Shown here: one piece after another, positions 7,826 to 16,521 of the stretch | Numbering within the stretch: the first letter of the stretch is position 1 | How the letters are laid out: each line of letters opens with the position of its first letter | Source: an uncultured Lachnospiraceae bacterium | Lineage (GTDB): Bacteria > Bacillota > Clostridia > Lachnospirales > Lachnospiraceae | Direction of reading: 5' to 3' | Assembly (NCBI GenBank): GCA_905235415.1 | Contig: CAJOKX010000008.1 | Location: 1 to 55,425 of the forward strand | DNA length: 55,425 nt | Notes under the pieces: model-generated | Databases searched by the model: none | What the model was told of the DNA's origin: nothing | Seen by the model: only the letters and a program-made list of their open reading frames with translations | Position numbers and translations under genes: made by a program

Positions 7826-7983
7826 GGATTCCCGGAAACAATCGATAATAGTCGATCTGTGCATTCTCGAATCTGCGTACTTCCAAGCCTGCAGATGATC
7901 TAAACGATCAGAACGAACCCGGCAAAGAGGGCGCGGGCGTCGGGACACGATTGATTGATGAACAATACAGGAGGTTGATACCT

Positions 7984-8655
7984 ATGACGTTTTCAGACAT
8001 ATTCAAATCCAGTTTTCTGGAAAATGTAACTGCTGTCAGTATTCTGGACATGGTCCTTGCCATGGCGCTGTCATTTGCGCTGGGACTGTTCATTTTCTAC
8101 ATCTACAAGAAGACATATGCAGGCGTGATGTACTCGTCGAGCTTCGGCGTGACGCTGGTCGCCCTGTCCATGATTACCACGCTGGTCATCCTTGCGGTCA
8201 CCTCCAACGTGGTGCTGTCATTGGGTATGGTCGGCGCCCTGTCCATCGTTCGTTTCCGCGCGGCAATCAAGGAACCGCTGGACATAGCGTTCCTGTTCTG
8301 GGCGATCGCGGTCGGAATCGTGCTGGCGGCCGGGATGATTCCGCTGGCGGTCATCGGCAGCGTGATTATCGGACTGGTCATCCTGGTCTTCGCCAATCAT
8401 AAGGATCACACCAATCCGTATATCGTGGTCCTGCAGTGTCAGGATCATGCAAGTGAGCAGTCGGCGGTGTCGTATCTGAAAGAGCATACGGAGCGTTGCG
8501 TGACCAAGAGCAAGACGGCGCAGCAGGGGCTTGTCGAAGTGAACCTGGACGTACGCCTGAAGGATGACAATACGGACTTTATCAATGCGCTGAGCATGCA
8601 AGACGGCGTCAGGAGTGCGGTGTTGGTCAGCTATAACGGCGAATATATGGGATAA
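7984..8655 (+). CDS. DUF4956 membrane protein
   Basis: ATG 7984 follows AGGAGG (7969-7974). The 223-residue protein has about four membrane segments: one around ILDMVLAMALSFALGLFIFYI, one around VTLVALSMITTLVILAV, a loop with the very conserved-looking SLGMVGALSIVRFRAAIKEP, then two more around AFLFWAIAVGIVLAAGM and VIGSVIIGLVILVF. A soluble C-terminal domain of about 85 residues follows. This matches DUF4956, a family with no established function that is often encoded next to VTC polyphosphate polymerases. In this position it may anchor, channel or regulate the polymerase, but that is inference from gene order only. The next gene starts 12 bases after its stop. Confidence 0.87.
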   Translation: MTFSDIFKSSFLENVTAVSILDMVLAMALSFALGLFIFYIYKKTYAGVMYSSSFGVTLVALSMITTLVILAVTSNVVLSLGMVGALSIVRFRAAIKEPLDIAFLFWAIAVGIVLAAGMIPLAVIGSVIIGLVILVFANHKDHTNPYIVVLQCQDHASEQSAVSYLKEHTERCVTKSKTAQQGLVEVNLDVRLKDDNTDFINALSMQDGVRSAVLVSYNGEYMG

Positions 8656-8667
8656 GAGGAATCGCTC

Positions 8668-10845
8668 ATGTCAACAAGCAAGTATTTTGACCGGATCTGC
8701 GCGGGAGTGATTGTGATCGCACTCGTGATCACGGTGCTGTTTATGAACGGGCAGGCGCTTGGGATCGGGCTGGTGACAGACGCCGACAGCGAAGCGCACT
8801 CCGACAGTGTTTATTTTACGGAAAATGACCAGGTGTCGGACTGGAGTACGGATGGGGCGACTGTCATCACGCTGGAGGGCAGCACCGCATCGGTCAAAGG
8901 GACCAATGCCTACGTGTACGATCAGGATGTGGTCATCACCAATTCCGGGAGATACGTGATCAGCGGAATGCTGGACGACGGGTCCGTCATCGTGGACGCC
9001 AATGATAATTCTAAAGTCTGGATCCTGTTTCAGGGCGTGGATATCAGCTGCAGCGACCACGCATGCCTGCGGGTGGAAGAGGCCGACAAGGTATTCCTGA
9101 CGCTGGCAGACGGGACGGAGAATACCCTGACTTCCGGAGAAGAGCTGTGTGAAGAGGCACTGGAAGACGGTGCGTACGGAACCATATTTACACATGACGA
9201 TCTGACGATCAATGGGAGCGGAAGTCTGAAGATCCATGCAGGGTATAAGCATGGCATCAAAGCCAACGATGACCTGGTGATCACCGGGGGGACCATCACA
9301 ATTGATGCACCGGCAGACGCGGTCCATGTCAATGACAGCTTCCGGCTGAAGGATGCAGACCTGAACCTTACTGCGGGCGATGACGGAATCCTGGTGGAGA
9401 ATGAGGACGGGTATTTCTACATGGAGAGCGGCTCGGCTGCTGTGGACGCACAGGGCGACGCGATCCACAGCAATGCGGATCTGATCTTCGCGGGCGGAAC
9501 CCTGCGGCTGGATGCAGGCGACGACGCGATCCACGCGGACGGGAGCATAGAGATCTCAGACGGAACCATTCAGATCAACAGCTGCTACGAAGGCATCGAG
9601 GCATTGACGATCGATGTATCGGGCGGCGACATCACAGTGTGCAGCACAGACGACGGATTCAACGCCAACGGAGGCAGCGACAGTTTTGCTGATGGCATGA
9701 TGCCCGGGGGATTCGGATCGGGACAGATGCCGCAGGACGCGGATCGTCCGGCGGAAGGGATGACAGAAGAATCTGTGCAGGAGGAGACGGACGAAGAAAC
9801 CTCTGAAGAGGAAACATGGATTCGAATCAGCGGCGGAACGATCACCATCCTCAATGAGAACGGCAATGATTCGGACGGACTGGATTCCAACGGGAGCATC
9901 TATATCACAGGAGGCACCATACGGATCAGCATGTCGGACAACGGCATGAACTGCGCGCTGGATGCCGGTACAGAGAGCGGAGGAATGATACAGATCAGCG
10001 GTGGAACACTCATCGCCTGCGGCAGCAGCTCCATGGCAGAAGGCTGCGATTCTTCCTCAGAACAGTGCTCCGTACTGTATACACTCGCTTCAGGAGCAGA
10101 AGACTCTACAGTGCTTTCCCTGGAAGATGAAGAAGGAACTTCCCTGATCAGCTGGGAAGTACCCTATGGTTTTTCCTCGGCCCTGATCAGCTGTCCGGAG
10201 ATGGAGACGGGCAAGACCTATACAATCGTATCGGGCGAAACAGAGGAGACGATTGAACTGACAGAGATCGCTGCCACGGCAGGCGCAGCATCTTCCCGGG
10301 GGATGATGCATGGCGGAGGAATGGCACAGGATGACATGCCTTCGGGCATGCAATGGAATGATACGCAAGGCGCCGTACTGGATGGCGCAAGTGTGCCGGA
10401 CATGGCGGACAGCACAGAAGCATCGGGTGATATGGCGCAGAAGGATATGCAGTATGGCATGCCGGATGGTGCGAGTGTGCCGGATGGTGCGGGTGTGCCG
10501 GATGTGACGGACAGCACGGAAGCATCGGGTGATACGATACAGGAAGGACTGCAGCCGGAGTTCGGGAATCGTCCGCAGATGCCGGAGGGCGGAACGGATC
10601 TGCCCGCAATGGGTCAGAACCACAGAATGGGTGGTGGTCAGCAGGCCTCATTTGCAGAAGGAGAGATGAATGCTCAGTCTGCAGCGGAAGGGCTGAGTGC
10701 TGCATCCGCAGAAGCGGTGCAGGATCAGGAGGACACAACAGACTCTACGTTTTTCTCTTATGACCGTTCGGTATACATCGAACTGGTGGTAAGCGTGGTT
10801 GTCCTGTTCCTGGGACTCATAATCGCGAAGCGGTACAGGAAATAA
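8668..10845 (+). CDS. Membrane-anchored carbohydrate-binding / beta-helix protein (DUF4353-like)
   Basis: The 725-residue protein has an N-terminal hydrophobic segment (IVIALVITVLFMNG), a long extracellular part and a C-terminal membrane segment (IELVVSVVVLFLGLIIAKRYRK). The central 150-480 region repeats short strands such as GSGSLKIHAG, GGTITIDAPADAVHVND, GGTLRLDAGDDAIHADG and GGTIRISMSDNG. This periodic GGT-x-I-x-D pattern is expected of a right-handed beta-helix and matches proteins annotated as carbohydrate-binding domain-containing (DUF4353). Residues 545-640 are low-complexity, rich in Met, Gly, Asp and Pro, with near-repeats of VPDxxDSTEASGD. This part probably varies in length. It completes the VTC-DUF4956 operon. 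Its ligand is unknown; a role in organising surface polymer or sensing glycans is only a guess. Confidence 0.82.
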   Translation: MSTSKYFDRICAGVIVIALVITVLFMNGQALGIGLVTDADSEAHSDSVYFTENDQVSDWSTDGATVITLEGSTASVKGTNAYVYDQDVVITNSGRYVISGMLDDGSVIVDANDNSKVWILFQGVDISCSDHACLRVEEADKVFLTLADGTENTLTSGEELCEEALEDGAYGTIFTHDDLTINGSGSLKIHAGYKHGIKANDDLVITGGTITIDAPADAVHVNDSFRLKDADLNLTAGDDGILVENEDGYFYMESGSAAVDAQGDAIHSNADLIFAGGTLRLDAGDDAIHADGSIEISDGTIQINSCYEGIEALTIDVSGGDITVCSTDDGFNANGGSDSFADGMMPGGFGSGQMPQDADRPAEGMTEESVQEETDEETSEEETWIRISGGTITILNENGNDSDGLDSNGSIYITGGTIRISMSDNGMNCALDAGTESGGMIQISGGTLIACGSSSMAEGCDSSSEQCSVLYTLASGAEDSTVLSLEDEEGTSLISWEVPYGFSSALISCPEMETGKTYTIVSGETEETIELTEIAATAGAASSRGMMHGGGMAQDDMPSGMQWNDTQGAVLDGASVPDMADSTEASGDMAQKDMQYGMPDGASVPDGAGVPDVTDSTEASGDTIQEGLQPEFGNRPQMPEGGTDLPAMGQNHRMGGGQQASFAEGEMNAQSAAEGLSAASAEAVQDQEDTTDSTFFSYDRSVYIELVVSVVVLFLGLIIAKRYRK

Positions 10846-10876
10846 GAATACGATCGACAGGGGGGAAGACAATTGT

Positions 10877-11290
10877 TTGATTCCTATGCCTCGATGATCA
10901 GAGGAGAGGGCAAGCAGGGCATAGGAAACTGCAGAGTTGTTGATTCTTATGCCTCGATGGTAAGAGGAGAGGGGAAGCAGGGCATAGGAAACTGCAGAGT
11001 TGTTGATTCCTATGCCTCGATGGTAAGAGGAGAGGGGAAGCAGGGCATAGGAATCTGCAGAATTGTATGATTCCTATGCCTCGATGGTAAGAGGAGAGGG
11101 GAAGCAGGGCATAGGAATCTGCAGAATTGTTTGATCCCTATGCCCCGATGGTAAGAGGAGAGGGGAAGCAGGGCATAGGAATCTGTAGAATTGCTTGATC
11201 CCTATGCCCCGAGGATCAGAGGAGAGGGGGAGTGGGGCATAGGGATCTCTATGACTCTTTGATCCCTATGCCTCCATTCCCGGTGATCAG
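10877..11290. repeat. Tandem 63/64-bp hairpin repeat array, about 6.5 units
   Basis: Units begin at 10877, 10940, 11003, 11067, 11131, 11195 and 11259 (partial). The first two steps are 63 bp and the rest 64 bp. Each unit carries a left arm like GATTCCTATGCC, a purine-rich middle (AGAGGAGAGGGGAAGCA) and a right arm GGCATAGGAATC, giving a 12-bp perfect palindrome in units 3 and 4. In unit 6 both arms have changed together to GATCCCTATGCCCC and GGGGCATAGGGATC, a 14-bp perfect pairing, while unit 5 has the new left arm with the old right arm. The array starts 31 bases after the beta-helix protein gene, and no separate terminator lies between. There are no unique spacers, so it is not a CRISPR array. 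The remaining gap to 11488 holds only the next repeat block. Confidence 0.9.
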
Positions 11291-11349
11291 TCAATATATG
11301 GTGCATGGCATTTCTCCGGCGACATCTATGAGGTGGAAGTGAGAGAAAA

Positions 11350-11416
11350 CAGGCAGAACAGGCATACGGGCAGATCAGGCAATATAGGCAGATCAGGCAT
11401 ACAGGCAAAACAGGCT
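11350..11416. repeat. Degenerate 16-18-bp CAGATCAGGCATACAGG-type repeats
   Basis: Four imperfect units resembling CAGAACAGGCATACGGG, CAGATCAGGCAATATAGG, CAGATCAGGCATACAGG and CAAAACAGGCTGCGGG follow one another on the + strand between the hairpin array and the sugar operon promoters. Confidence 0.6.
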
Positions 11417-11488
11417 GCGGGTCTTTTCAGATTCTGATTCCGTGGAATGTGGATAGAGGTAGTTTTTGAGCATTATGCACAATAAATT

Positions 11489-11504
11489 ATGTAACCAGTT
11501 ACAT
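11489..11504. promoter_or_regulatory. LacI-type operator 1 of the CUT2 sugar operon
   Basis: ATGTAACCAGTTACAT is a palindrome with a two-base centre. It overlaps the -10 of a possible promoter (TTGAGC at 11466-11471, TATGTA at 11488-11493). It lies 348 bases before the binding-protein gene and resembles LacI-family and cre sites. Confidence 0.6.
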
Positions 11505-11636
11505 GAAACGCAGAGGGATAGAACGCGGCTGAAAACCGCACAGCATAAGGCGCAGAGGCGATTCTGCGCCTGAAATGTGTTGACTCCACGATACTGTTGA
11601 AAGTTCACGAAATTGCCTCCTTGACGAAAAACCGTA

Positions 11637-11687
11637 TTGCGCTCCTGGGTTCCGGGTGCTACTATGACAATATGAAACCGGTTACAT
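11637..11687 (+). promoter_or_regulatory. Probable promoter with LacI-type operator 2 (or cre site)
   Basis: TTGCGC (11637-11642) and TACTAT (11660-11665) are 17 bases apart. Directly downstream, ATGAAACCGGTTACAT (11672-11687) is palindromic with one mismatch and shares the arms of operator 1. Its position over the transcription start fits repression by a LacI protein, for example the one at 21006. The core also fits the CcpA cre pattern, and the two cannot be separated by eye. An 8-bp hairpin (GGCGCAGA/TCTGCGCC, 11549-11570) sits between the two operators. Confidence 0.5.
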
Positions 11688-11836
11688 TTTGTGGAATATA
11701 GGCAATATGCATAAAAGCAACCGGGGTTTCATGTTTCTCGCTCATGGCATCTTGCCTTTCTTTTCTCAAAGGCATCCTGCATTTGAGGTCAGACAGTGCC
11801 GGAAGGCGCACCACAATTTCTAAGGAGGGAAAACAC

Positions 11837-12869
11837 ATGAAGAAGTCACTGAAGAAAGTCCTTGCTCTGGGCGCAGCAGCGGTTATGGCAGTCAGCAGCT
11901 TCAGTTTCGCTGCCATGGCGGATGAGGCGGAAGCAAAAGATTACACCATCGCGGTTGTAGTTAAGGGCAACACCAATGGCTGGTTTGTCAGGATGGAAGA
12001 GGGAATCAAGCGCTATGCGGAGGAGACCGGAATCAACGCTTACATGACCGGCCCGTCCGATACAGACTCTGCACAGCAGATCCAGGTCCTTCAGGATGTT
12101 GTTTCTCAGAATCCGGATGCAATCTGCGTCGTTCCGATCGACCCGGCTGCGTGTGAGAACGTTCTTGCGGAAGCAAGGGAAAAAGGCATCAAGGTTATCT
12201 GCCACGAAGGTTCTTCCGTTGAGAACTGCGACTATGACGTAGAGGCATTCGACAATGCAGGCTATGGTGCATTCATCATGGATGAGCTTGCAAAGCTGAT
12301 GGGAGAAGAAGGCGAATACATCACGATGGTCGGCTATCTGACCTCTGCTTCCCACAATGAATGGGCAGACGGTGCGGTTGCCCGCCAGGAAGAAGCATAT
12401 CCGAACATGATATCCGAACATGACGCTGGCTGCTGAGAAGAGACTTGAGTCCGAGAACTCTGCAGAGACTGCGTACGAAGTTGCAAAGCAGTATCTGAAG
12501 ACCAACCCGAACATCAAGGGCTTCACCGGTTCTTCCTCCGATGACACTCCCGGCGTTGCACGTGCAATCAACGAGCTCGGCCTGAAGGGCAAGGTATTCG
12601 TAGTCGGTACCGGTATGCCGAATGAGTGCCGTGAGCTTCTGAAGTCCGGCGACCTTGACACCATCACACTGTGGGATCCGGCAGACGCAGGTTATGCAAT
12701 GTGCAACCTGGCAACGCAGGTTCTGGACGGAAATGAGATCGGTGAGGGCACAGACCTCGGCGTAGAGGGATATGACAACCTGAAGGTTTCCGAAGAGGAC
12801 GACAATCTTCTGATGGGCGATGCTTCCATCGCAATCACCGCTGAGAACGTTGACGATTACAACTTCTGA
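11837..12869 (+). pseudogene. Sugar ABC transporter substrate-binding protein, frameshifted by a 13-bp tandem duplication
   Basis: This is the periplasmic-binding-protein component of a CUT2 importer. The first frame encodes a signal peptide (MKKSLKKVLALGAAAVMAVSSFSFAAMA) and the N-lobe with VVVKGNTNGWFVRMEEGI and GPSDTDSAQQIQVLQDVVSQ, resembling the rhamnose/AI-2 binding group (RhaS, LsrB). At 12398-12423 the 13-mer TATCCGAACATGA occurs twice without a gap, shifting the frame so that translation stops after 200 residues. Removing one copy gives EEAYPNMTLAAEKRLES and a continuous protein of about 339 residues through FTGSSSDDTPGVARAINE to the end at 12869. As written the importer has no working binding protein. 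The rest of the operon is intact, so this could be a recent mutation, a reversible state or an assembly error. Confidence 0.88.
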
Positions 12870-12907
12870 TGATCCGGTCAAAGCGTAGGACTATTCGTTC
12901 ATGAATC

Positions 12908-12949
12908 AGGTTCCTGCTTCTGTTTCGCGCAGGGGCAGGGACCTTTTTT
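12908..12949 (+). terminator. Hairpin with T-run between binding protein and ATPase genes
   Basis: AGGTTCCTGC pairs with GCAGGGACCT and six T follow. Placed after the binding-protein gene inside the operon, it likely lets only part of transcription continue into the transporter genes, giving excess binding protein. Confidence 0.75.
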
Positions 12950-12976
12950 CAGATTTGCAAGCGGGAGGGTTTGAGC

Positions 12977-14467
12977 GTGTCTGAGAATATCATTAAAGTG
13001 ACCGGGGTTAAGAAATATTTCGGCGGCGTCAAGGCGCTCGACGGAGTCGACCTGGTTATCAAAAAAGGCGAGGTGCACTGCCTGGCAGGCGAGAACGGCT
13101 GCGGCAAGTCCACCATTATCAATGTCATTTCCGGATTCTATACACCGGATGCGGGAACGATCGAGATCGACGGCAAAGAATACACAAAACTGACGACCCA
13201 GCAGGCCATTGAAGCGGGCGTACAGGTTATCTATCAGGATCTTTCGGTTTTCCCGAACCTGACAGTCAGAGAGAACCTGGCAATCACAATGGAGAAGTCA
13301 AGCGGCAGGAAATTCGTCAGCAGGAAGAGATTCGACGAGATTGCCCATAAGGCGCTGTCCACGATTGATTTTAAAGTAGACCTTGACGAGTATGTGGAGA
13401 ACCTGACCGTTGCGGACAAGCAGCTGATCGCAATCTCCCGTGCTCTTTTATATGACGCGAAGCTGATTATCATGGATGAGCCGACCACGGCTATCACACA
13501 GAAGGAAGTTAAGAATCTGTTCGAAGTAATCAGAGGACTCCAGAAGCAGGGTATCTCGGTCCTGTTTGTATCCCACAAGCTGGATGAAGTCTTCGAGATC
13601 GCAGACCATTTCACAATCTTCCGCTCGGGACACAATGTATATTCCGGACCGACCAAAGAACTGAACCAGGCGCTGTTCACGCACTACATGACAGGGCGCG
13701 ACATCGAGGAAGAAGCATTTGTCTATGAAGAGAAGAGTACCGGCGGAAATATCCTGGAGGTGAAGAACCTGTCCCTGAAGGATGGATATAAGGACTGCAG
13801 CTTCTCGATCAGGGCAGGAGAGATCCTGGGGATCACGGGACTTCTCGGTTCCGGACGCACCGAACTTGCGGAGACGATCTTCGGCGTTCACCAGGCGGAT
13901 TCCGGACAGATCCTGCTTGACGGGAAGGAAGTTCATTTCAGGAATGTCCAGGACGCCATGGCGGCCGGAATCGGCTATGTGCCTCCTGAAAGAAACGTCA
14001 TGGGCCTGTTTATGGATCAGTCGATCTCGGACAACATCTCCGTCACCCGCTGGAAGGACTGCAAGAAGGGCTTCATGATGGACCAGGGCGCAATTGATTC
14101 CCTGGTAAACCGCTGGGTCGGCGAACTGTCGATCAAGATCGGGAATCCTTCCGATACGATGCGCACCTTATCCGGCGGAAATGCACAGAAGTGTGTTCTT
14201 GCGAAATGGCTCGCCCTTGACCTGAAGGTCCTGATTCTGAACGGACCGACAGTCGGCGTGGATATCGGAGCGAAATACGATATCTACAACCTGACCAAGC
14301 AGCTTGCGCAGAGCGGCCTTGCCGTGATCATCATCTCCGATGACATCCGCGAGGTACTCCTGAACTGCAACCGGGTGCTGGTCATGAGACGCGGACACCT
14401 TGTGGATGAGAGGCAGACAAAGGATCTGGATGAAGAGACCCTTTCGAAGCTTTCGGTCGAGTATTAA
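12977..14467 (+). CDS. CUT2 sugar ABC transporter ATP-binding protein (RbsA/MglA type, two ABC domains)
   Basis: I place the start at GTG 12977, seven bases after GGAGGG (12964-12969); the TTG at 12971 in the ORF track is too close to that site. The 496-residue protein has two nucleotide-binding domains. Domain one has Walker A GENGCGKST and Walker B LIIMDEPTTAI. Domain two has the degenerate Walker A GLLGSGRTE, usual for the second half of RbsA proteins, the signature LSGGNAQK and LILNGPTVGVDIGAK where Walker B normally ends in DEP. The missing acidic pair means domain two is unlikely to hydrolyse ATP. It energises uptake with the two permeases downstream; the permease ribosome site overlaps its stop codon. 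Confidence 0.92.
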   Translation: MSENIIKVTGVKKYFGGVKALDGVDLVIKKGEVHCLAGENGCGKSTIINVISGFYTPDAGTIEIDGKEYTKLTTQQAIEAGVQVIYQDLSVFPNLTVRENLAITMEKSSGRKFVSRKRFDEIAHKALSTIDFKVDLDEYVENLTVADKQLIAISRALLYDAKLIIMDEPTTAITQKEVKNLFEVIRGLQKQGISVLFVSHKLDEVFEIADHFTIFRSGHNVYSGPTKELNQALFTHYMTGRDIEEEAFVYEEKSTGGNILEVKNLSLKDGYKDCSFSIRAGEILGITGLLGSGRTELAETIFGVHQADSGQILLDGKEVHFRNVQDAMAAGIGYVPPERNVMGLFMDQSISDNISVTRWKDCKKGFMMDQGAIDSLVNRWVGELSIKIGNPSDTMRTLSGGNAQKCVLAKWLALDLKVLILNGPTVGVDIGAKYDIYNLTKQLAQSGLAVIIISDDIREVLLNCNRVLVMRRGHLVDERQTKDLDEETLSKLSVEY

Positions 14468-14480
14468 GGAGGTGCCGGAT

Positions 14481-15485
14481 ATGAATTTAAAAAGAATGAC
14501 AAAGAAAACGGAATTCTATGTAGCACTGATCCTGATTGCATTCTGCCTGATCATCCAGATCAGAAGCGGACAGTTCTTCACTCCGAACAATATCGTGGAC
14601 CTGCTTCGCTCCCTGACGATTCCGATGATGTTTGCGGTGGGAGAGATGATGGTGCTGATCTCGGGAGGCGTTGACTGCTCGTTCCCGGCAATCGCATCCC
14701 TGTCCATGTATTTTGTCTGCACCAAGCTGGACGGCGTATTTTCCAATCCGATCCCGTACTTCCTGATCGCGATGGCGCTGGGTCTGTGCATGGGTGCGCT
14801 GAACGGCTTTATCGTAGCGAAATATCATTTCCCGGCCATGATCGTAACGCTCGGCGCTTCGTCTCTGTGGATCGGGGTCATGCAGGGTCTGCTGGGATCC
14901 TCGGAATATCCGCTGACGTCCGCGCTCTATCAGCTTGGACAGGCCAAGATCCTGACCGGAACGAACGCGGAGACGGGATTCAGTTCAAACCTGCCGGTAC
15001 ATTTCGCATTTGCCGTGATTCTGGTTGCGGTCGGATGGTTCATCCTGAACAAAACGATGCTCGGACGCGGAATCTACGCGATCGGCGGTGATGAAGTCGC
15101 TGCCGCAAGGGCCGGCTTCAATGTGTTCGGAATCCGCATGTTTATCTTCTGCTTCTCCGGAGCTCTGGCGGGTTTCATCGGCGTATGCCGCGCTTCCATG
15201 ATGATGACCGTCAATCCGAACAACATGATCGGTATGGAGATGGATGTCATCGCAGCCTGCGTCCTGGGCGGCGTCTCCCTGGTAGGAGGTAAGGGCTCCG
15301 TGCTCGGCGCCGTGCTTGGTACGGCTCTTATGACCCTGGTCGCGAACAGCCTGATCCTTCTGGGAATCCCGACCGTCTGGTCGCGTGTGTTCACCGGCCT
15401 GATCATTATCGTCGGTACCGGCGTATCCGCGGTGCAGGAGAAGACTCGCAAGAACACACTGCATGTCGCAGTGTCGGATCAGTAA
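14481..15485 (+). CDS. CUT2 sugar ABC transporter permease (RbsC type), first subunit
   Basis: ATG 14481 follows AAGGAGGTG, a near-perfect ribosome site that overlaps the stop codon of the ATPase gene. The 334-residue protein has about eight to ten membrane segments. It carries the CUT2 permease pattern MMFAVGEMMVLISGGVDCSFPAIASL near the N-terminus and AACVLGGVSLVGGKGSVLGAVLGT near the C-terminus, as in RbsC, XylH and RhaP. It forms half of the membrane channel, with the paralogous permease encoded 13 bases downstream. Two different permease genes, rather than one used as a homodimer, is the arrangement found in rhamnose and AI-2 type importers. Confidence 0.9.
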   Translation: MNLKRMTKKTEFYVALILIAFCLIIQIRSGQFFTPNNIVDLLRSLTIPMMFAVGEMMVLISGGVDCSFPAIASLSMYFVCTKLDGVFSNPIPYFLIAMALGLCMGALNGFIVAKYHFPAMIVTLGASSLWIGVMQGLLGSSEYPLTSALYQLGQAKILTGTNAETGFSSNLPVHFAFAVILVAVGWFILNKTMLGRGIYAIGGDEVAAARAGFNVFGIRMFIFCFSGALAGFIGVCRASMMMTVNPNNMIGMEMDVIAACVLGGVSLVGGKGSVLGAVLGTALMTLVANSLILLGIPTVWSRVFTGLIIIVGTGVSAVQEKTRKNTLHVAVSDQ

Positions 15486-15498
15486 GGGAGGTGCTGTG

Positions 15499-16506
15499 AT
15501 GAATAACGAAACAACAGCTAAGAAACCATTCGCAGCGATTCTGGATAACAGCTCTGCCCGCATGGCCGCACTCTTTGTGGTGGTTTTTGCCGCATGTTCA
15601 CTGCTGCAGGGGAAGAACTTCCTGAGCGCAGACAATTTCCTGGCGATGTTCAGGCAGTTCCCCGAATACGGACTTCTTGCGATCGGGATCGGCATGGCGC
15701 TGATCATAGGCGGCATTGACCTGAGCGCAGTCTATCTCGCGAACCTCTCATCAATCGTCGCCGGCCTTTTCGTCCTGCATTTCTATACAGGAGACGGTGA
15801 GGGAGGAACCGACCTGGTTCTTGCGAGCTTTGTGATTGCACTGATTGTCGGCGCAATCGGCGGTATTCTCAACGGAATCCTGATCTCCGGACTCGGAATC
15901 CCCGCTATGCTGGCAACGCTCGGCACACAGTCCCTGTTCTGGGGCCTGGGCGTGGTGCTTACCGGCGGCTCCACTCTGAGCGGATTCCCGAAAGTACTCG
16001 GCAACATGATCAACCTCAAGTTCGGGCTGTTCCCGGTTACGATCTTCATCTTCGCCGCCGCGGCGTTTCTTGCCGGTATTGTGGTTCAGAAGACGAAGCT
16101 CGGACGTGAGATGAAGATGTACGGAACCAATAACCGCGCGACGGTCTATTCGGGAATGAATAATTTCAAGATCGTCGTCCTTACCCATATGACCAGCGGC
16201 ATGCTCGCCGCGCTGTCCGGAATCATCATGTGGGGACGCTACAGCTCCGCGAAGGCGGATACAGGTTCCACCTATACGATGCAGGCGATCCTGATCGCGG
16301 TGCTGGGCGGCGTAAGCCCGCTGGGCGGCAGCGGATCGGTGACGGGAATTGTTCTTGCAGTCCTGATCATCCAGATGCTCTCATCGCTCCTGAATATGTA
16401 TACATTCATTCCGAATGCGTGCAGACAGATCGTATGGGGCGGACTGCTGCTGGTCGTCATGATTGTCAACTATTATCTGGACCAGAAGAAGAAGAACAGA
16501 CACTGA
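15499..16506 (+). CDS. CUT2 sugar ABC transporter permease (RbsC type), second subunit
   Basis: ATG 15499 is preceded by GGGAGGTG overlapping the previous stop region. The 335-residue integral membrane protein has the same core elements as its partner: LLAIGIGMALIIGGIDLSAVYLANLSS, a central ISGLGIPAMLATLGTQSLFWGLGVVL and the C-terminal AVLGGVSPLGGSGSVTGIVLAVLIIQML. It ends in DQKKKNRH, a cytoplasmic tail. Sequence identity with the first permease is low, so the duplication is old. The pair and the two-domain ATPase make a complete importer core. Only the binding protein is disrupted. Confidence 0.9.
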   Translation: MNNETTAKKPFAAILDNSSARMAALFVVVFAACSLLQGKNFLSADNFLAMFRQFPEYGLLAIGIGMALIIGGIDLSAVYLANLSSIVAGLFVLHFYTGDGEGGTDLVLASFVIALIVGAIGGILNGILISGLGIPAMLATLGTQSLFWGLGVVLTGGSTLSGFPKVLGNMINLKFGLFPVTIFIFAAAAFLAGIVVQKTKLGREMKMYGTNNRATVYSGMNNFKIVVLTHMTSGMLAALSGIIMWGRYSSAKADTGSTYTMQAILIAVLGGVSPLGGSGSVTGIVLAVLIIQMLSSLLNMYTFIPNACRQIVWGGLLLVVMIVNYYLDQKKKNRH

Positions 16507-16521
16507 TCGGGGAGAGCCGTT

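Noticed and set aside
10873-11070. ORF of 65 residues with three near-identical 21-residue repeats over the hairpin array
   Set aside because: Only the first units are 63 bp long; later 64-bp units break the frame. Changes follow arm pairing rather than codon positions. It is a by-product of the DNA repeat.
10877-11290. CRISPR array
   Set aside because: The units follow each other without unique spacers and no cas genes are present.
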